A model generated the notes under the pieces. It searched no databases. It was given only the letters and a program-made list of their open reading frames with translations, and was not told where the DNA came from. From positions 1-5,510 of the forward strand of contig DAOSVX010000043.1 of NCBI GenBank assembly GCA_035379765.1: DNA of 5,510 nucleotides, given 5' to 3'. This document shows positions 1-5,510 of this stretch, in pieces. The stretch is from DAOSVX01 sp035379765 (GTDB lineage: Bacteria > Bacillota_I > Bacilli_A > RF39 > UBA660). The translations under genes and the position numbers were made by a program. Each line of letters begins with the position of its first letter. Position 1 is the stretch's first letter.

Positions 1-242
1 ATATCACCAGTATCAGTTTTAATACCTAATTTAAAACTAGCAATATATTCTTTATCACTACTGGTAATAAAATCTACTAATTTAGTTGCTTTACCAATAC
101 ATAAAACTAGTACTCCAGTTGCTAAAGGATCCAGAGTACCAGTATGACCTATTTTTTTAGTATTTAACAATTTACCAACTTTGTTAACAACATCTCTACT
201 GGTTGGTCCAGATTCTTTATTAATAACTAAAACACCATTCAT
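1..242 (-). CDS. truB: tRNA pseudouridine(55) synthase TruB, N-terminal part (runs off left edge)
   Basis: TruB isomerises U55 to pseudouridine in the T-arm of nearly all tRNAs in the cytoplasm. My translation from the ATG at 242-240 begins MNGVLVINKESGPTSRDVVN, the usual TruB opening. It then contains the catalytic motif GHTGTLDPLATGVL at residues 32-45, with the expected catalytic aspartate at residue 38. About 80 codons are visible, ending near the KTDTGD motif; the remaining two thirds or so of the catalytic domain and the C-terminus lie outside the window. The start is 2 bases after the rbfA stop, so it is the distal visible gene of the operon. The bases before the ATG are GAAGAAGAATAAAT, which is at best a weak ribosome binding site, so translation probably depends on coupling to rbfA (inference). 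Identity is very secure; only the 3' end is unknown. Confidence 0.97.
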   Translation of the reverse strand, partial: MNGVLVINKESGPTSRDVVNKVGKLLNTKKIGHTGTLDPLATGVLVLCIGKATKLVDFITSSDKEYIASFKLGIKTDTGD

Positions 243-244
243 AT

Positions 245-589
245 TTATTCTTCTTCGTGAATTTCTTCAATTATTTTTTCTATTTTATTACCATAGGCAA
301 TTGATTCATCAAATTTAAATTCTAATTTAGGAGTATGACGTATTTCAATTCTATCTGCTAATTCTTTTCTAATATAAGAAGCTGCTTCATTAGTCTCTTT
401 TTCTAAAGTTTCTTTTGGTAAATCTAATAAACTGGTAAAATAAACTTTAGCAATACTTAAATCATTATTTACTTCACAACCAGTTATTGTAATTGATTTT
501 AAAAAGTTATCACTGGCTTCATTAGCTATGATATCACTTACTTCTTTAGTGATAGCTGAAGCAATCCTTTTTAGTTTTAAATCTCTCAT
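245..589 (-). CDS. rbfA: 30S ribosome-binding factor RbfA
   Basis: RbfA is a small KH-like protein that binds the immature 30S subunit near helix 1 of 16S rRNA and aids late maturation and cold adaptation. The 114-residue product has family length. It shows the basic N-terminal helix (MRDLKLKRIASAITKEVSDI), the central strand around residues 36-52 (GCEVNNDLSIAKVYFTS), and the highly conserved block at 72-103 with YIRKELADRIEIRHTPKLEF followed by a DESIAYG segment. The C-terminus is acidic (IIEEIHEEE). Its ATG overlaps the TGA of infB as ATGA (586-589), a classic coupling arrangement, with a GAGG-type binding site inside the infB end. In Bacillus a ylxP gene separates infB and rbfA; here there is no room for it. 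The product appears intact. Confidence 0.96.
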   Translation of the reverse strand: MRDLKLKRIASAITKEVSDIIANEASDNFLKSITITGCEVNNDLSIAKVYFTSLLDLPKETLEKETNEAASYIRKELADRIEIRHTPKLEFKFDESIAYGNKIEKIIEEIHEEE

Positions 590-2697
590 CTTTTGACCTC
601 AACCATTTCGTAACAAGATAAAATATCTTTTTCTTTTAAATCATTAAAGTTCTCTAAAGTAATACCACATTCCATCCCTTTTTTAATTTCTTTAATAGAT
701 GCTTTTTCTTTTTGTAAGCTAGCTATTTTATCTTCATGAATTACTAAGCCATCACGAACTACTCTAACTAAAGAGTTACTTTTAATAAGGCCATCTCTAA
801 CTATACATCCAGCTATTGTACCAACTTTAGAAAATTTAAATAGTTGTAATACTTCGGCTTCGCCAATATTTTTTTCTTCAAATGTTGGATCTAACATGCC
901 TTTCATCGCCAGTTCCATTTCTTCTACTACTTTATAAATAATCGTATAAAGTCTTATTTCAACACCATAACCACTAGCTACTTCTTTGGTAATAGTACTA
1001 GGTATAACATTAAAACCAATTATAAGAGCATTAGAAGCACTAGCTAGTAAGACATCACTCTCGGTAATATTACCTATTCCACTTCTAATAACATTAATTT
1101 TAACACCTTCAATATCTATTTTCTCTAATGATTGTTTAACAGCTTCTTCACTACCTCTAACATCTGCTTTTAAAACGACATTTATTTCTTTGTTACCGCC
1201 TTTAATATGAGCAAACAAGTCATCAAAATTAACACTAGTTTTTTTAACTTTACTTTCTTTTAAATGATTTAGTCTTTTAGTAGCTACTTCTTTAGCTTCT
1301 GTTTCTTTTTCAAAAGCCATAAATTTATCTCCAGCACTAGGATTAGCATTTAATCCTGTAATAGAAACTGGTGAAGATGGATAACTTTCGACAATGTTTT
1401 CGCCTAAATCATTTTTCATAGTTCTAACTTTACCAAAAGTAGTTCCAACAGCAATTGGGTCACCCAATCTTAAAGTCCCATTTTGAATTAATAAAGTAAC
1501 TACTCCACCAATATTCTTATCTTGCTTAGACTCTATAACTGTTCCAACTGCATATCTATTTGGGTTAGCACGATAATTTTCTATTTCGGAAATGGCCAAA
1601 ATGTTTTCTAATAATAAATCTACTCCTTCGCCAGTAACAGCTGATAGTTTTATAAAAGGTGTATTTCCACCCCAACTTTCTGGGATTATTCCTAATTCAC
1701 CCATTTCACTCATTACTTTGTCAGGATTAGCATTTGGTTTATCTATTTTATTAACAGCTACTATAATTGGTACATTAGCACTTTTAGCATGATCAATAGC
1801 TTCTTTAGTTTGAGGCGTTACTCCATCATCGGCAGCTACTATAATAATAACTATATCTGTTACTTTAGCTCCTCTAGCACGCATTTCTGTAAATGCTTCA
1901 TGTCCTGGGGTATCAATAAAAGTAATAGCTTTATCTTGATAATTAATTTGGTAAGCACCAATATGTTGAGTTATCCCACCAGATTCAGTGTCTACAACAT
2001 GAGAATGTCTTATATAATCAAGCAAAGTTGTTTTACCATGATCAACATGTCCCATTATAGTAACTACTGGTGGTCTTGATATTAAATCTTCTTCTTTATC
2101 AATTATTTCATATTCTTCAAAATTAGATATATCTCTAGTTTCTTCTCTTTTTAAAACTTTTTTATATTCTAAAACAATAATTTCCGCTGTTTCAAAATCT
2201 AATGAATCATTTAAAGTCTTCATTAAACCTAAAGAAATTAATTTCTTAACTAACTCAGTTCCATTAACATTTAAAACTGCTGCTAAGTCGCCAACTGTCA
2301 TGTCTTCTTTATATAAAATAATGTTTTGATCTTTATTATCATTCTTTTTTAATTTTTCTTTATTCTTATACATAGCTTTCTTCTGGCTTAAAAATTTGTC
2401 ATCTTTAGTCTTATCATTTTTCTTAGTTAACTTTTCTAATTTGACATCTTTAGCAAAATTATCAATATAAGAATTCTCAACTATATCTTCAGCTTTTTCC
2501 GCTAACATAATTTCATCTTCAATAGCAATTTCGTCTTCAGTACTTATTAAATTAACAATATTATCTAATAATATTATATCTTCGTCACTTAGCATATCTT
2601 CGGCTTTTTTTACTTCTATCCCTAGTTTATTAGCTTCTTTTATTACTTCAGCTACTGTTAATTTAACATCATTAGCATATTCTTCTACACTCATCAT
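586..2697 (-). CDS. infB: Translation initiation factor IF-2
   Basis: IF2 is the GTPase that brings fMet-tRNA to the 30S subunit and promotes 50S joining. The 703-residue protein has an IF2_N domain at about 2-50, a charged, lysine-rich linker (about 55-125), a second IF2_N domain at about 128-183, and the G domain at about 208-370. The G motifs are all present: G1 GHVDHGKT (216-223), GGITQHIG (240-247), DTPGH (262-266), NKID (316-319) and SAVTGEG (352-358). Domain II follows (about 380-470), then domain III (about 500-580, with KADVRGSEEA and SGIGNITESDV), and the C-terminal fMet-tRNA-binding domain to the end, with a GMECGITLENFNDLKEKD motif. The protein opens with two Met codons (2697 and 2694); an AGGTAG site 6 bases upstream suits the first, but either could be used. 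It lies 22 bp after the dCMP deaminase and overlaps rbfA by 4 bases. The TGA stop shows the standard genetic code. No defect is seen. Confidence 0.98.
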   Translation of the reverse strand: MMSVEEYANDVKLTVAEVIKEANKLGIEVKKAEDMLSDEDIILLDNIVNLISTEDEIAIEDEIMLAEKAEDIVENSYIDNFAKDVKLEKLTKKNDKTKDDKFLSQKKAMYKNKEKLKKNDNKDQNIILYKEDMTVGDLAAVLNVNGTELVKKLISLGLMKTLNDSLDFETAEIIVLEYKKVLKREETRDISNFEEYEIIDKEEDLISRPPVVTIMGHVDHGKTTLLDYIRHSHVVDTESGGITQHIGAYQINYQDKAITFIDTPGHEAFTEMRARGAKVTDIVIIIVAADDGVTPQTKEAIDHAKSANVPIIVAVNKIDKPNANPDKVMSEMGELGIIPESWGGNTPFIKLSAVTGEGVDLLLENILAISEIENYRANPNRYAVGTVIESKQDKNIGGVVTLLIQNGTLRLGDPIAVGTTFGKVRTMKNDLGENIVESYPSSPVSITGLNANPSAGDKFMAFEKETEAKEVATKRLNHLKESKVKKTSVNFDDLFAHIKGGNKEINVVLKADVRGSEEAVKQSLEKIDIEGVKINVIRSGIGNITESDVLLASASNALIIGFNVIPSTITKEVASGYGVEIRLYTIIYKVVEEMELAMKGMLDPTFEEKNIGEAEVLQLFKFSKVGTIAGCIVRDGLIKSNSLVRVVRDGLVIHEDKIASLQKEKASIKEIKKGMECGITLENFNDLKEKDILSCYEMVEVKR

Positions 2698-2719
2698 AAA
2701 TATCTACCTGCTTTCTATT

Positions 2720-3241
2720 TCAATCTATTTTTATTATTTCTATGCCACTTTCAGCCAGCATTTCTTTGGATAATTCATCTTGATAATCACCTTTATAAAC
2801 TATTCTAGTTATTCTAGCATTTATAATCATTCTTGTACAAATTGCACATGGAAAAGTATTAACATATAATGTTGCCCCTTCCATGTCCCTTTTGCTAGCT
2901 CTAATCATTGCATTTTGTTCAGCATGGATAGCTCGACAAATTTCCTGTTTAGTACCTGATGGAATATTCAATTGTTGTCTTAAACATCCACCTCTTTCAG
3001 CACAATGTTTTATACCACTTGGAGCTCCATTATATCCAGTAGAAACAACCACATAATCTTTTACTATTATTGCTCCAACATGTCTTCGGCAAGTTGATCT
3101 AACCGCCACAGTTTCCGCAATTAACATGTAATAATGATCCCAATCTAGTCTTTCTTTAAAACTGTCTAATAAAGTTGACACTAAAGAAAGTTTTTCTTTA
3201 TTGGTTAGCTCCTTTAATTTTGTTATATCCTTCGTGCTCAT
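2720..3241 (-). CDS. Zinc-dependent deoxycytidylate (dCMP) deaminase, ComEB/Dcd1 family
   Basis: The enzyme probably deaminates dCMP to dUMP, supplying thymidylate synthase. The 173-residue product carries the cytidine-deaminase fold signatures: HAEQNA at 106-111 (zinc ligand His106, catalytic Glu108) and PCAIC at 131-135 (zinc ligands Cys132 and Cys135). It also has dCMP-deaminase-specific blocks: RSTCRRHVGA (48-57), STGYNGAPSG (67-76), a Cys-containing loop (KHCAERGGCLR, 78-88), and EGATLYVNTFPC (121-132). Members usually begin close to the DW-x-x-Y motif, which here lies at 33-37; the first 30 or so residues are an extra, charged, probably helical segment. The ATG at 3241 is supported by an AGGTG site 4 bases upstream that overlaps the rnpM TAG stop, so the extension is likely translated. 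The gene sits 7 bp after rnpM and 22 bp before infB, in the place usually held by ylxQ. Some relatives deaminate cytidine or other substrates, but the insert between the two zinc motifs favours dCMP. The stop is TGA. Confidence 0.93.
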   Translation of the reverse strand: MSTKDITKLKELTNKEKLSLVSTLLDSFKERLDWDHYYMLIAETVAVRSTCRRHVGAIIVKDYVVVSTGYNGAPSGIKHCAERGGCLRQQLNIPSGTKQEICRAIHAEQNAMIRASKRDMEGATLYVNTFPCAICTRMIINARITRIVYKGDYQDELSKEMLAESGIEIIKID

Positions 3242-3248
3242 AATTCAC

Positions 3249-3497
3249 CTACTTTACTAGCTTCTCTAATTCTTCATATATTTCGGATTCGATTTCACAT
3301 TCTAAAGCCTTTGGCAAATATTTAGAAGCTTTTAAAATAACTTCTTTATCTTTTTTTAAATATACTCCTTTACCATTAGCTCTTCCTGTTAAATCAACAC
3401 TAACATTCCCATCTTTATCTTTAACTATTCTAATTAAATCTCTTTTATCTAGTTTTTCTTTTGTAACTATACAAGTTCTTAAAGGAATTTTTTTCAT
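3249..3497 (-). CDS. rnpM: RNase P modulator RnpM (YlxR family)
   Basis: This 82-residue basic protein belongs to the YlxR/DUF448 family, now named RnpM because the Bacillus member binds RNase P RNA and modulates its activity; earlier work also linked YlxR to transcription control (established knowledge). The family signature is present: an N-terminal RTCIVTKEKL (7-16, usually R-x-C-x-x-T), the LIRIV strand (21-25), and DLTGRANGKGVYL (35-47), matching the usual D-x-[TS]-G-[KR]-x-x-G-[RK]-G-x-[YW] block. The C-terminal helix around 51-82 is shorter and more acidic than the core. Its ATG is preceded by AAAGGA 8 bases upstream. It lies 17 bp after nusA, its standard neighbour, and its TAG stop runs into the ribosome binding site of the deaminase. 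Length and motifs are normal. Confidence 0.93.
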   Translation of the reverse strand: MKKIPLRTCIVTKEKLDKRDLIRIVKDKDGNVSVDLTGRANGKGVYLKKDKEVILKASKYLPKALECEIESEIYEELEKLVK

Positions 3498-3514
3498 AAA
3501 AACAATCCTTTCAA

Positions 3515-4624
3515 TTAATTTTTATTGCCTTCTTCATTAATTTGCTCTAAGGTTTTTAATTCAATACGATATTTTGTTAATCTACTAGCTAATTTAATAT
3601 TACTACCTTTTTTACCAATAGCTAAACTTAGATTATCTTGATCAACTATTGCTAAAGCTGTTCTTTCTTCAGGATCAGTAATATTTACAATTACATTTTT
3701 GGCTGGAGATAAAGAATTCTTAATAAATTCTGCATCATCTTCACTATATAAAATTAAATCTACTTTTTCACCATTTAATTCTTTTAAAATATTACCTATT
3801 CTTGATCCTCTTTCCCCAATACAAGCACCAATTGGATCAACTTTAGAATTGGTTGAATATAAAGCCACTTTACTTCTAATACCTGGTTCACGAGCTACAG
3901 AATGAAGAATAATTGTTCCATCAGCTAATTCAGGTATTTCAGCTTCAAATAATCTTTTAACAAAACCATAATGTTTTCTGGAACATAAAATTAATGGTCC
4001 TTTAACAGTTGATTCCACCTTAGTAATATATACTTTAATAGAACTACCCATTTTAACTACTTCATCAGGTATCATTTCACCTTTGGGAAGAATACCTCTT
4101 GTTCTACCTAAATCAACATAATAATTCTTAGCATCTTCCATTGCTAAGAAGCCAACCATCATTTCTCCTTCTTTGCCTTCAAATTCAGATATGATACTAG
4201 CTTTCTCAGCTTCTCTTACTTTTTGCATTAAAACCTGTTTAGCAGTACCTGCTGCTACACGACCAAAATCAGCTGGTGTAACTTCAGTTTCTATTTCATC
4301 ACCAATCTTAGCATCTTTCTTTATCTTCTTAGCATCGGAAAGTAATATTTGCGCATCAGGATTAATTTCTGGCTCTCTTATTATATTGCCTTCTTCATCT
4401 TTTTCTATTTCTGTATCAAGTTTTTTAACAACTATTAAATAAGAGTATACTTTTACTTCACCAGTTTCTCTATCAATAGTTACTTTCACATTGGTTTTAG
4501 AATCAAAATTCTTCTTGTAAGCTGTTTGCATAGCTAATTCCATAGCATCAAAAATAACATCTTTAGAAATATTCTTTTCTTTAGCAATATTATCTAAAGC
4601 TTTTATAAATTCTTTATTGTCCAT
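3515..4624 (-). CDS. nusA: Transcription termination/antitermination factor NusA
   Basis: NusA binds RNA polymerase near the RNA exit channel and modulates pausing, intrinsic termination and antitermination. From the chosen start the protein has 369 residues. The RNA-polymerase-binding N-terminal domain (about 1-145) includes DFGRVAAGTAKQVLMQKVREAE (119-140), and the S1 domain spans about 147-215. The signature CSRKHYGFVKRLFEAEIPEL covers 214-233. KH1 covers about 235-300 with a GERG loop at 270-273, and KH2 about 305-365 with GKKG at 337-340. There is no C-terminal acidic-repeat region, as usual in Firmicutes. An in-frame TTG at 4654 and an ATG at 4633 lie upstream, but AAGGAG at 4634-4639 directly abuts the 4633 ATG and is 9 bases from the ATG at 4624, giving the usual MDNKEFIKAL N-terminus. 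With this start nusA overlaps the rimP end by 11 bases, implying translational coupling. The stop is TAA. Confidence 0.97.
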   Translation of the reverse strand: MDNKEFIKALDNIAKEKNISKDVIFDAMELAMQTAYKKNFDSKTNVKVTIDRETGEVKVYSYLIVVKKLDTEIEKDEEGNIIREPEINPDAQILLSDAKKIKKDAKIGDEIETEVTPADFGRVAAGTAKQVLMQKVREAEKASIISEFEGKEGEMMVGFLAMEDAKNYYVDLGRTRGILPKGEMIPDEVVKMGSSIKVYITKVESTVKGPLILCSRKHYGFVKRLFEAEIPELADGTIILHSVAREPGIRSKVALYSTNSKVDPIGACIGERGSRIGNILKELNGEKVDLILYSEDDAEFIKNSLSPAKNVIVNITDPEERTALAIVDQDNLSLAIGKKGSNIKLASRLTKYRIELKTLEQINEEGNKN

Positions 4625-4883
4625 CTTTAACATCTCCTTTTTCTTTACTGACAATATCTAGGATATATGAATCTTTAGTAAAATTAAAATTATCAACCAA
4701 AGGATTTATCATATTAGAAGCTTTAACTATGGTATCCAAATCTATCCCATTTACTTTATCAAGTTCAATTCTTAAAACATTATAGCCATTTTCTTTACCA
4801 TAATTAATATCACTCACTATAAGATGATCTTTTAGTAACTTCTTATTAATTAGCTCAGCTAATTCCTCTAATTTACCTTTCAT
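4614..4883 (-). CDS. rimP: Ribosome maturation factor RimP, N-terminal domain only
   Basis: RimP (DUF150, YlxS in Bacillus) assists 30S assembly, notably S12 incorporation. The position directly before nusA and the sequence both support it: the N-terminal helix (KLEELAELINKKL), a strand/hairpin with GYNVLRIELDK (33-43), then GIDLDTIVKASNMINPLVD (46-64) and SYILDIVSKEKG (72-83). The last segment corresponds to the family's Y-x-LEVSSPG. RimP is normally about 150 residues with a second, SH3-like C-terminal domain. This protein stops at 89 residues, right where that domain should begin. No C-terminal domain remains in another frame, because nusA starts immediately at the stop, so this is a loss rather than a frameshift. 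The ATG at 4883 follows a strong GGGAGG site, and translation is probably coupled to nusA through their 11-base overlap. Identification rests on synteny plus moderate similarity; function of the single-domain form is inferred. Confidence 0.85.
   Translation of the reverse strand: MKGKLEELAELINKKLLKDHLIVSDINYGKENGYNVLRIELDKVNGIDLDTIVKASNMINPLVDNFNFTKDSYILDIVSKEKGDVKDGQ
4634..4639 (-). promoter_or_regulatory. Ribosome binding site that decides the nusA start
   Basis: The minus strand reads AAGGAG here, 9 bases upstream of the ATG at 4624-4622. The alternative ATG at 4633 touches the site with no spacer, and the in-frame TTG at 4654 lies upstream of it, so neither can use it. The site is embedded in the last codons of rimP. 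Confidence 0.75.
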
Positions 4884-4888
4884 ATATA

Positions 4889-4894
4889 CCTCCC
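4889..4894 (-). promoter_or_regulatory. rimP ribosome binding site
   Basis: GGGAGG on the minus strand, 5 bases before the rimP ATG, is the strongest binding site in the operon. It lies 8 bases after the leader hairpin. The preceding TGGG could pair weakly with CCCA in the hairpin's 3' arm, so the hairpin state might affect access (speculative). Confidence 0.75.
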
Positions 4895-4902
4895 AATAAT
4901 AA

Positions 4903-4921
4903 AAGTGGGTTTAGCCCACTT
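4903..4921 (-). terminator. Leader hairpin with U-rich tail (intrinsic terminator or attenuator)
   Basis: On the minus strand AAGTGGG, loop CTAAA, CCCACTT forms a perfect 7-bp stem, followed by TTATTATT so that the run reads TTTTATTATT. This has the shape of a modest intrinsic terminator. It lies downstream of the rimP promoter, between the likely transcription start (about 4930) and the rimP ribosome binding site. It could therefore stop read-through from the gene ending at 4982, attenuate the operon itself, or be a protein-binding or mRNA-stabilising 5' hairpin. On the plus strand no T-run follows, so it is not a plus-strand terminator. The structure is seen directly; the role is inferred. 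Confidence 0.5.
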
Positions 4922-4936
4922 CCTCATGTCAAAGGT

Positions 4937-4966
4937 ATTATAACACAATAACATTTTAATTTGCAA
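4937..4966 (-). promoter_or_regulatory. Probable sigma-A-type promoter of the rimP–nusA–infB operon
   Basis: On the minus strand a perfect -10 TATAAT (4942-4937) is preceded by TGT, giving the extended -10 TGnTATAAT. A -35-like TTGCAA (4966-4961) lies upstream with an 18-base spacer. The predicted start is near 4930-4929, giving a leader of about 47 bases before rimP. It is the only good promoter seen in the only long intergenic gap (4884-4981), immediately before the operon's first gene. The -35 begins 15 bp after the stop of the upstream gene. Confidence 0.75.
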
Positions 4967-4981
4967 TAAAATTAATAAAAA

Positions 4982-5510
4982 CTATAATCTACCCACCATA
5001 AATTTAGGAAGGCTTCTAGTAAGCTCCAAAACCTTAGCATTTTTTCTTCCTAATTCAACTTGCCCAAGCAAATGTTTTGCAAATGCTAATTCACCAGGAA
5101 ATCCAAACGATGCGGCAGCTAGCTTCTGGAATTCTTCTATATCGCGTTCTTCTATAACAGTGTCAAAATCTAAAAGCTCTGAGACTTCCTCAAAAAACAA
5201 AGCAAAATCGGGATAGTCCGTTTTTAAATGATCAAAAACATCTGGGGCCGGCAATTTTAAATAAGATTTTAAATTTTCTAATCCATGTAAATCATAATTA
5301 GGAACCATAACAGTAAAATCTTGGGGAACAATATCATAATCATGCAATACTTCAGCAAGCAAACGCAATGTTCCTAAATATTTATTTTGTTGTTTTAAGT
5401 CATAATAAATTCCTTCACAACCATTTTCAGCCCATCCAATTAGTTGGTGTGATTCAATTATGCCTAAAGGTTGAGTAACTCCAAGCTCTAAAAGCGATTT
5501 AGTCACGTCC
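4982..5510 (-). CDS. Unrecognised protein, C-terminal part (runs off right edge)
   Basis: I do not recognise this protein. At least 175 residues are visible, ending with TAG at 4984-4982. The frame is open to the window edge; the GTG at 5506 could be a start, but an in-frame Asp codon precedes it and no binding site can be seen, so the true start is probably outside. The product looks soluble, with no membrane segment. Its middle is acidic and aromatic (FDHLKTDYPDFALFFEEVSE, then DFDTVIEERDIEEF), and it ends with a more basic tail (RKNAKVLELTRSLPKFMVGRL without internal gaps). It has one Cys, in GWAENGCEGIYYD. It does not look like the C-terminus of PolC, which often lies before rimP in Firmicutes. 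I count about 35% GC, against roughly 22-33% in sampled lines of infB and nusA, with codons such as CGC, CCG and GCC; this hints at a different origin or lower expression. It is on the operon strand but lies upstream of the rimP promoter, so it is probably a separate unit. Confidence 0.75.
   Translation of the reverse strand, partial: DVTKSLLELGVTQPLGIIESHQLIGWAENGCEGIYYDLKQQNKYLGTLRLLAEVLHDYDIVPQDFTVMVPNYDLHGLENLKSYLKLPAPDVFDHLKTDYPDFALFFEEVSELLDFDTVIEERDIEEFQKLAAASFGFPGELAFAKHLLGQVELGRKNAKVLELTRSLPKFMVGRL

Noticed and set aside
986..2079. Plus-strand open frames opposite infB (986-1210, 1592-1792, 1789-2079)
   Set aside because: They lie antisense to the conserved IF2 coding sequence and give low-complexity translations resembling no family; they are shadows of infB.
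3699..4442. Plus-strand open frames opposite nusA (3699-3905, 4173-4442)
   Set aside because: Both are antisense to conserved NusA motifs with Ser/Ile/Leu-rich translations; shadows.
4625..4654. Upstream in-frame TTG start for nusA at 4654 (and ATG at 4633)
   Set aside because: AAGGAG lies downstream of the TTG and directly abuts the 4633 ATG; the ATG at 4624 has correct spacing and gives the usual NusA N-terminus.
4614..4654. Frameshift in rimP with the C-terminal domain surviving in another frame
   Set aside because: The DNA after the rimP stop codes for the conserved start of NusA in its own frame; there is no space for a second domain.
4927..4932. Perfect TTGACA on the minus strand just downstream of the rimP -10
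   Set aside because: No -10-like hexamer lies 16-19 bases further on, where the leader hairpin is; probably coincidental within the initially transcribed region.
5504..5506. GTG at 5506-5504 as the true start of the upstream gene
   Set aside because: The frame is still open to the window edge (GAC before it), and too few bases are visible to show a ribosome binding site; treated as a partial gene.
4982..5510. Upstream gene as the C-terminus of DNA polymerase PolC
   Set aside because: PolC is often found there, but none of the PolC C-terminal motifs I would expect is visible in the translation.

Overview
The window is a compact, AT-rich stretch from a bacterium, and all recognisable genes lie on the minus strand (read right to left). 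The gene order rimP–nusA–rnpM(ylxR)–[dCMP deaminase]–infB–rbfA–truB is the conserved nusA–infB operon in its Firmicutes/Bacilli form. YlxR-type RnpM, a NusA that ends after its KH domains, AT-biased codons and AGGAG-like ribosome binding sites point to a low-GC Firmicute, possibly a genome-reduced, gut-type Bacilli or Mollicutes-related lineage (inference; no marker here fixes the taxon). TGA is a real stop: infB and the deaminase both end in TGA, the infB TGA overlaps the rbfA start, and tryptophans are TGG. The genetic code is therefore standard, not the Mycoplasma/Spiroplasma code.

Layout from the 5' end of the operon: the C-terminal part of an unrecognised protein (4982-5510) ends just before a promoter (TTGCAA / extended TGT-TATAAT, 4937-4966). 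A short leader with a 7-bp hairpin (4903-4921) follows, then rimP (4614-4883), nusA (3515-4624, overlapping rimP by 11 bases), rnpM (3249-3497), a dCMP deaminase (2720-3241), infB (586-2697), rbfA (245-589, ATGA overlap with infB) and the first 80 codons of truB (1-242, running off the left edge). Gaps between operon genes are at most 22 bp, so they are probably cotranscribed and partly translationally coupled.

Most of the operon serves ribosome and RNA metabolism: RimP and RbfA mature the 30S subunit, IF2 places initiator tRNA, NusA tunes RNA polymerase, RnpM binds RNase P RNA, and TruB makes tRNA pseudouridine 55. The odd member is the dCMP deaminase, which makes dUMP for thymidylate synthesis. 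It sits where ylxQ (an L7Ae-family gene) normally lies. ylxQ is absent from this slot, as is ylxP between infB and rbfA.

The points most worth a second look are a RimP that has only its N-terminal domain, the deaminase replacing ylxQ and its extra N-terminus, the rimP leader (hairpin plus a 15-codon reading frame that ends in ATGA on the rimP start), and the unidentified, somewhat more GC-rich upstream gene. I found no mobile element, CRISPR array, RNA gene or clearly new multi-gene system; the window is mainly an ordinary housekeeping operon with lineage-specific changes.
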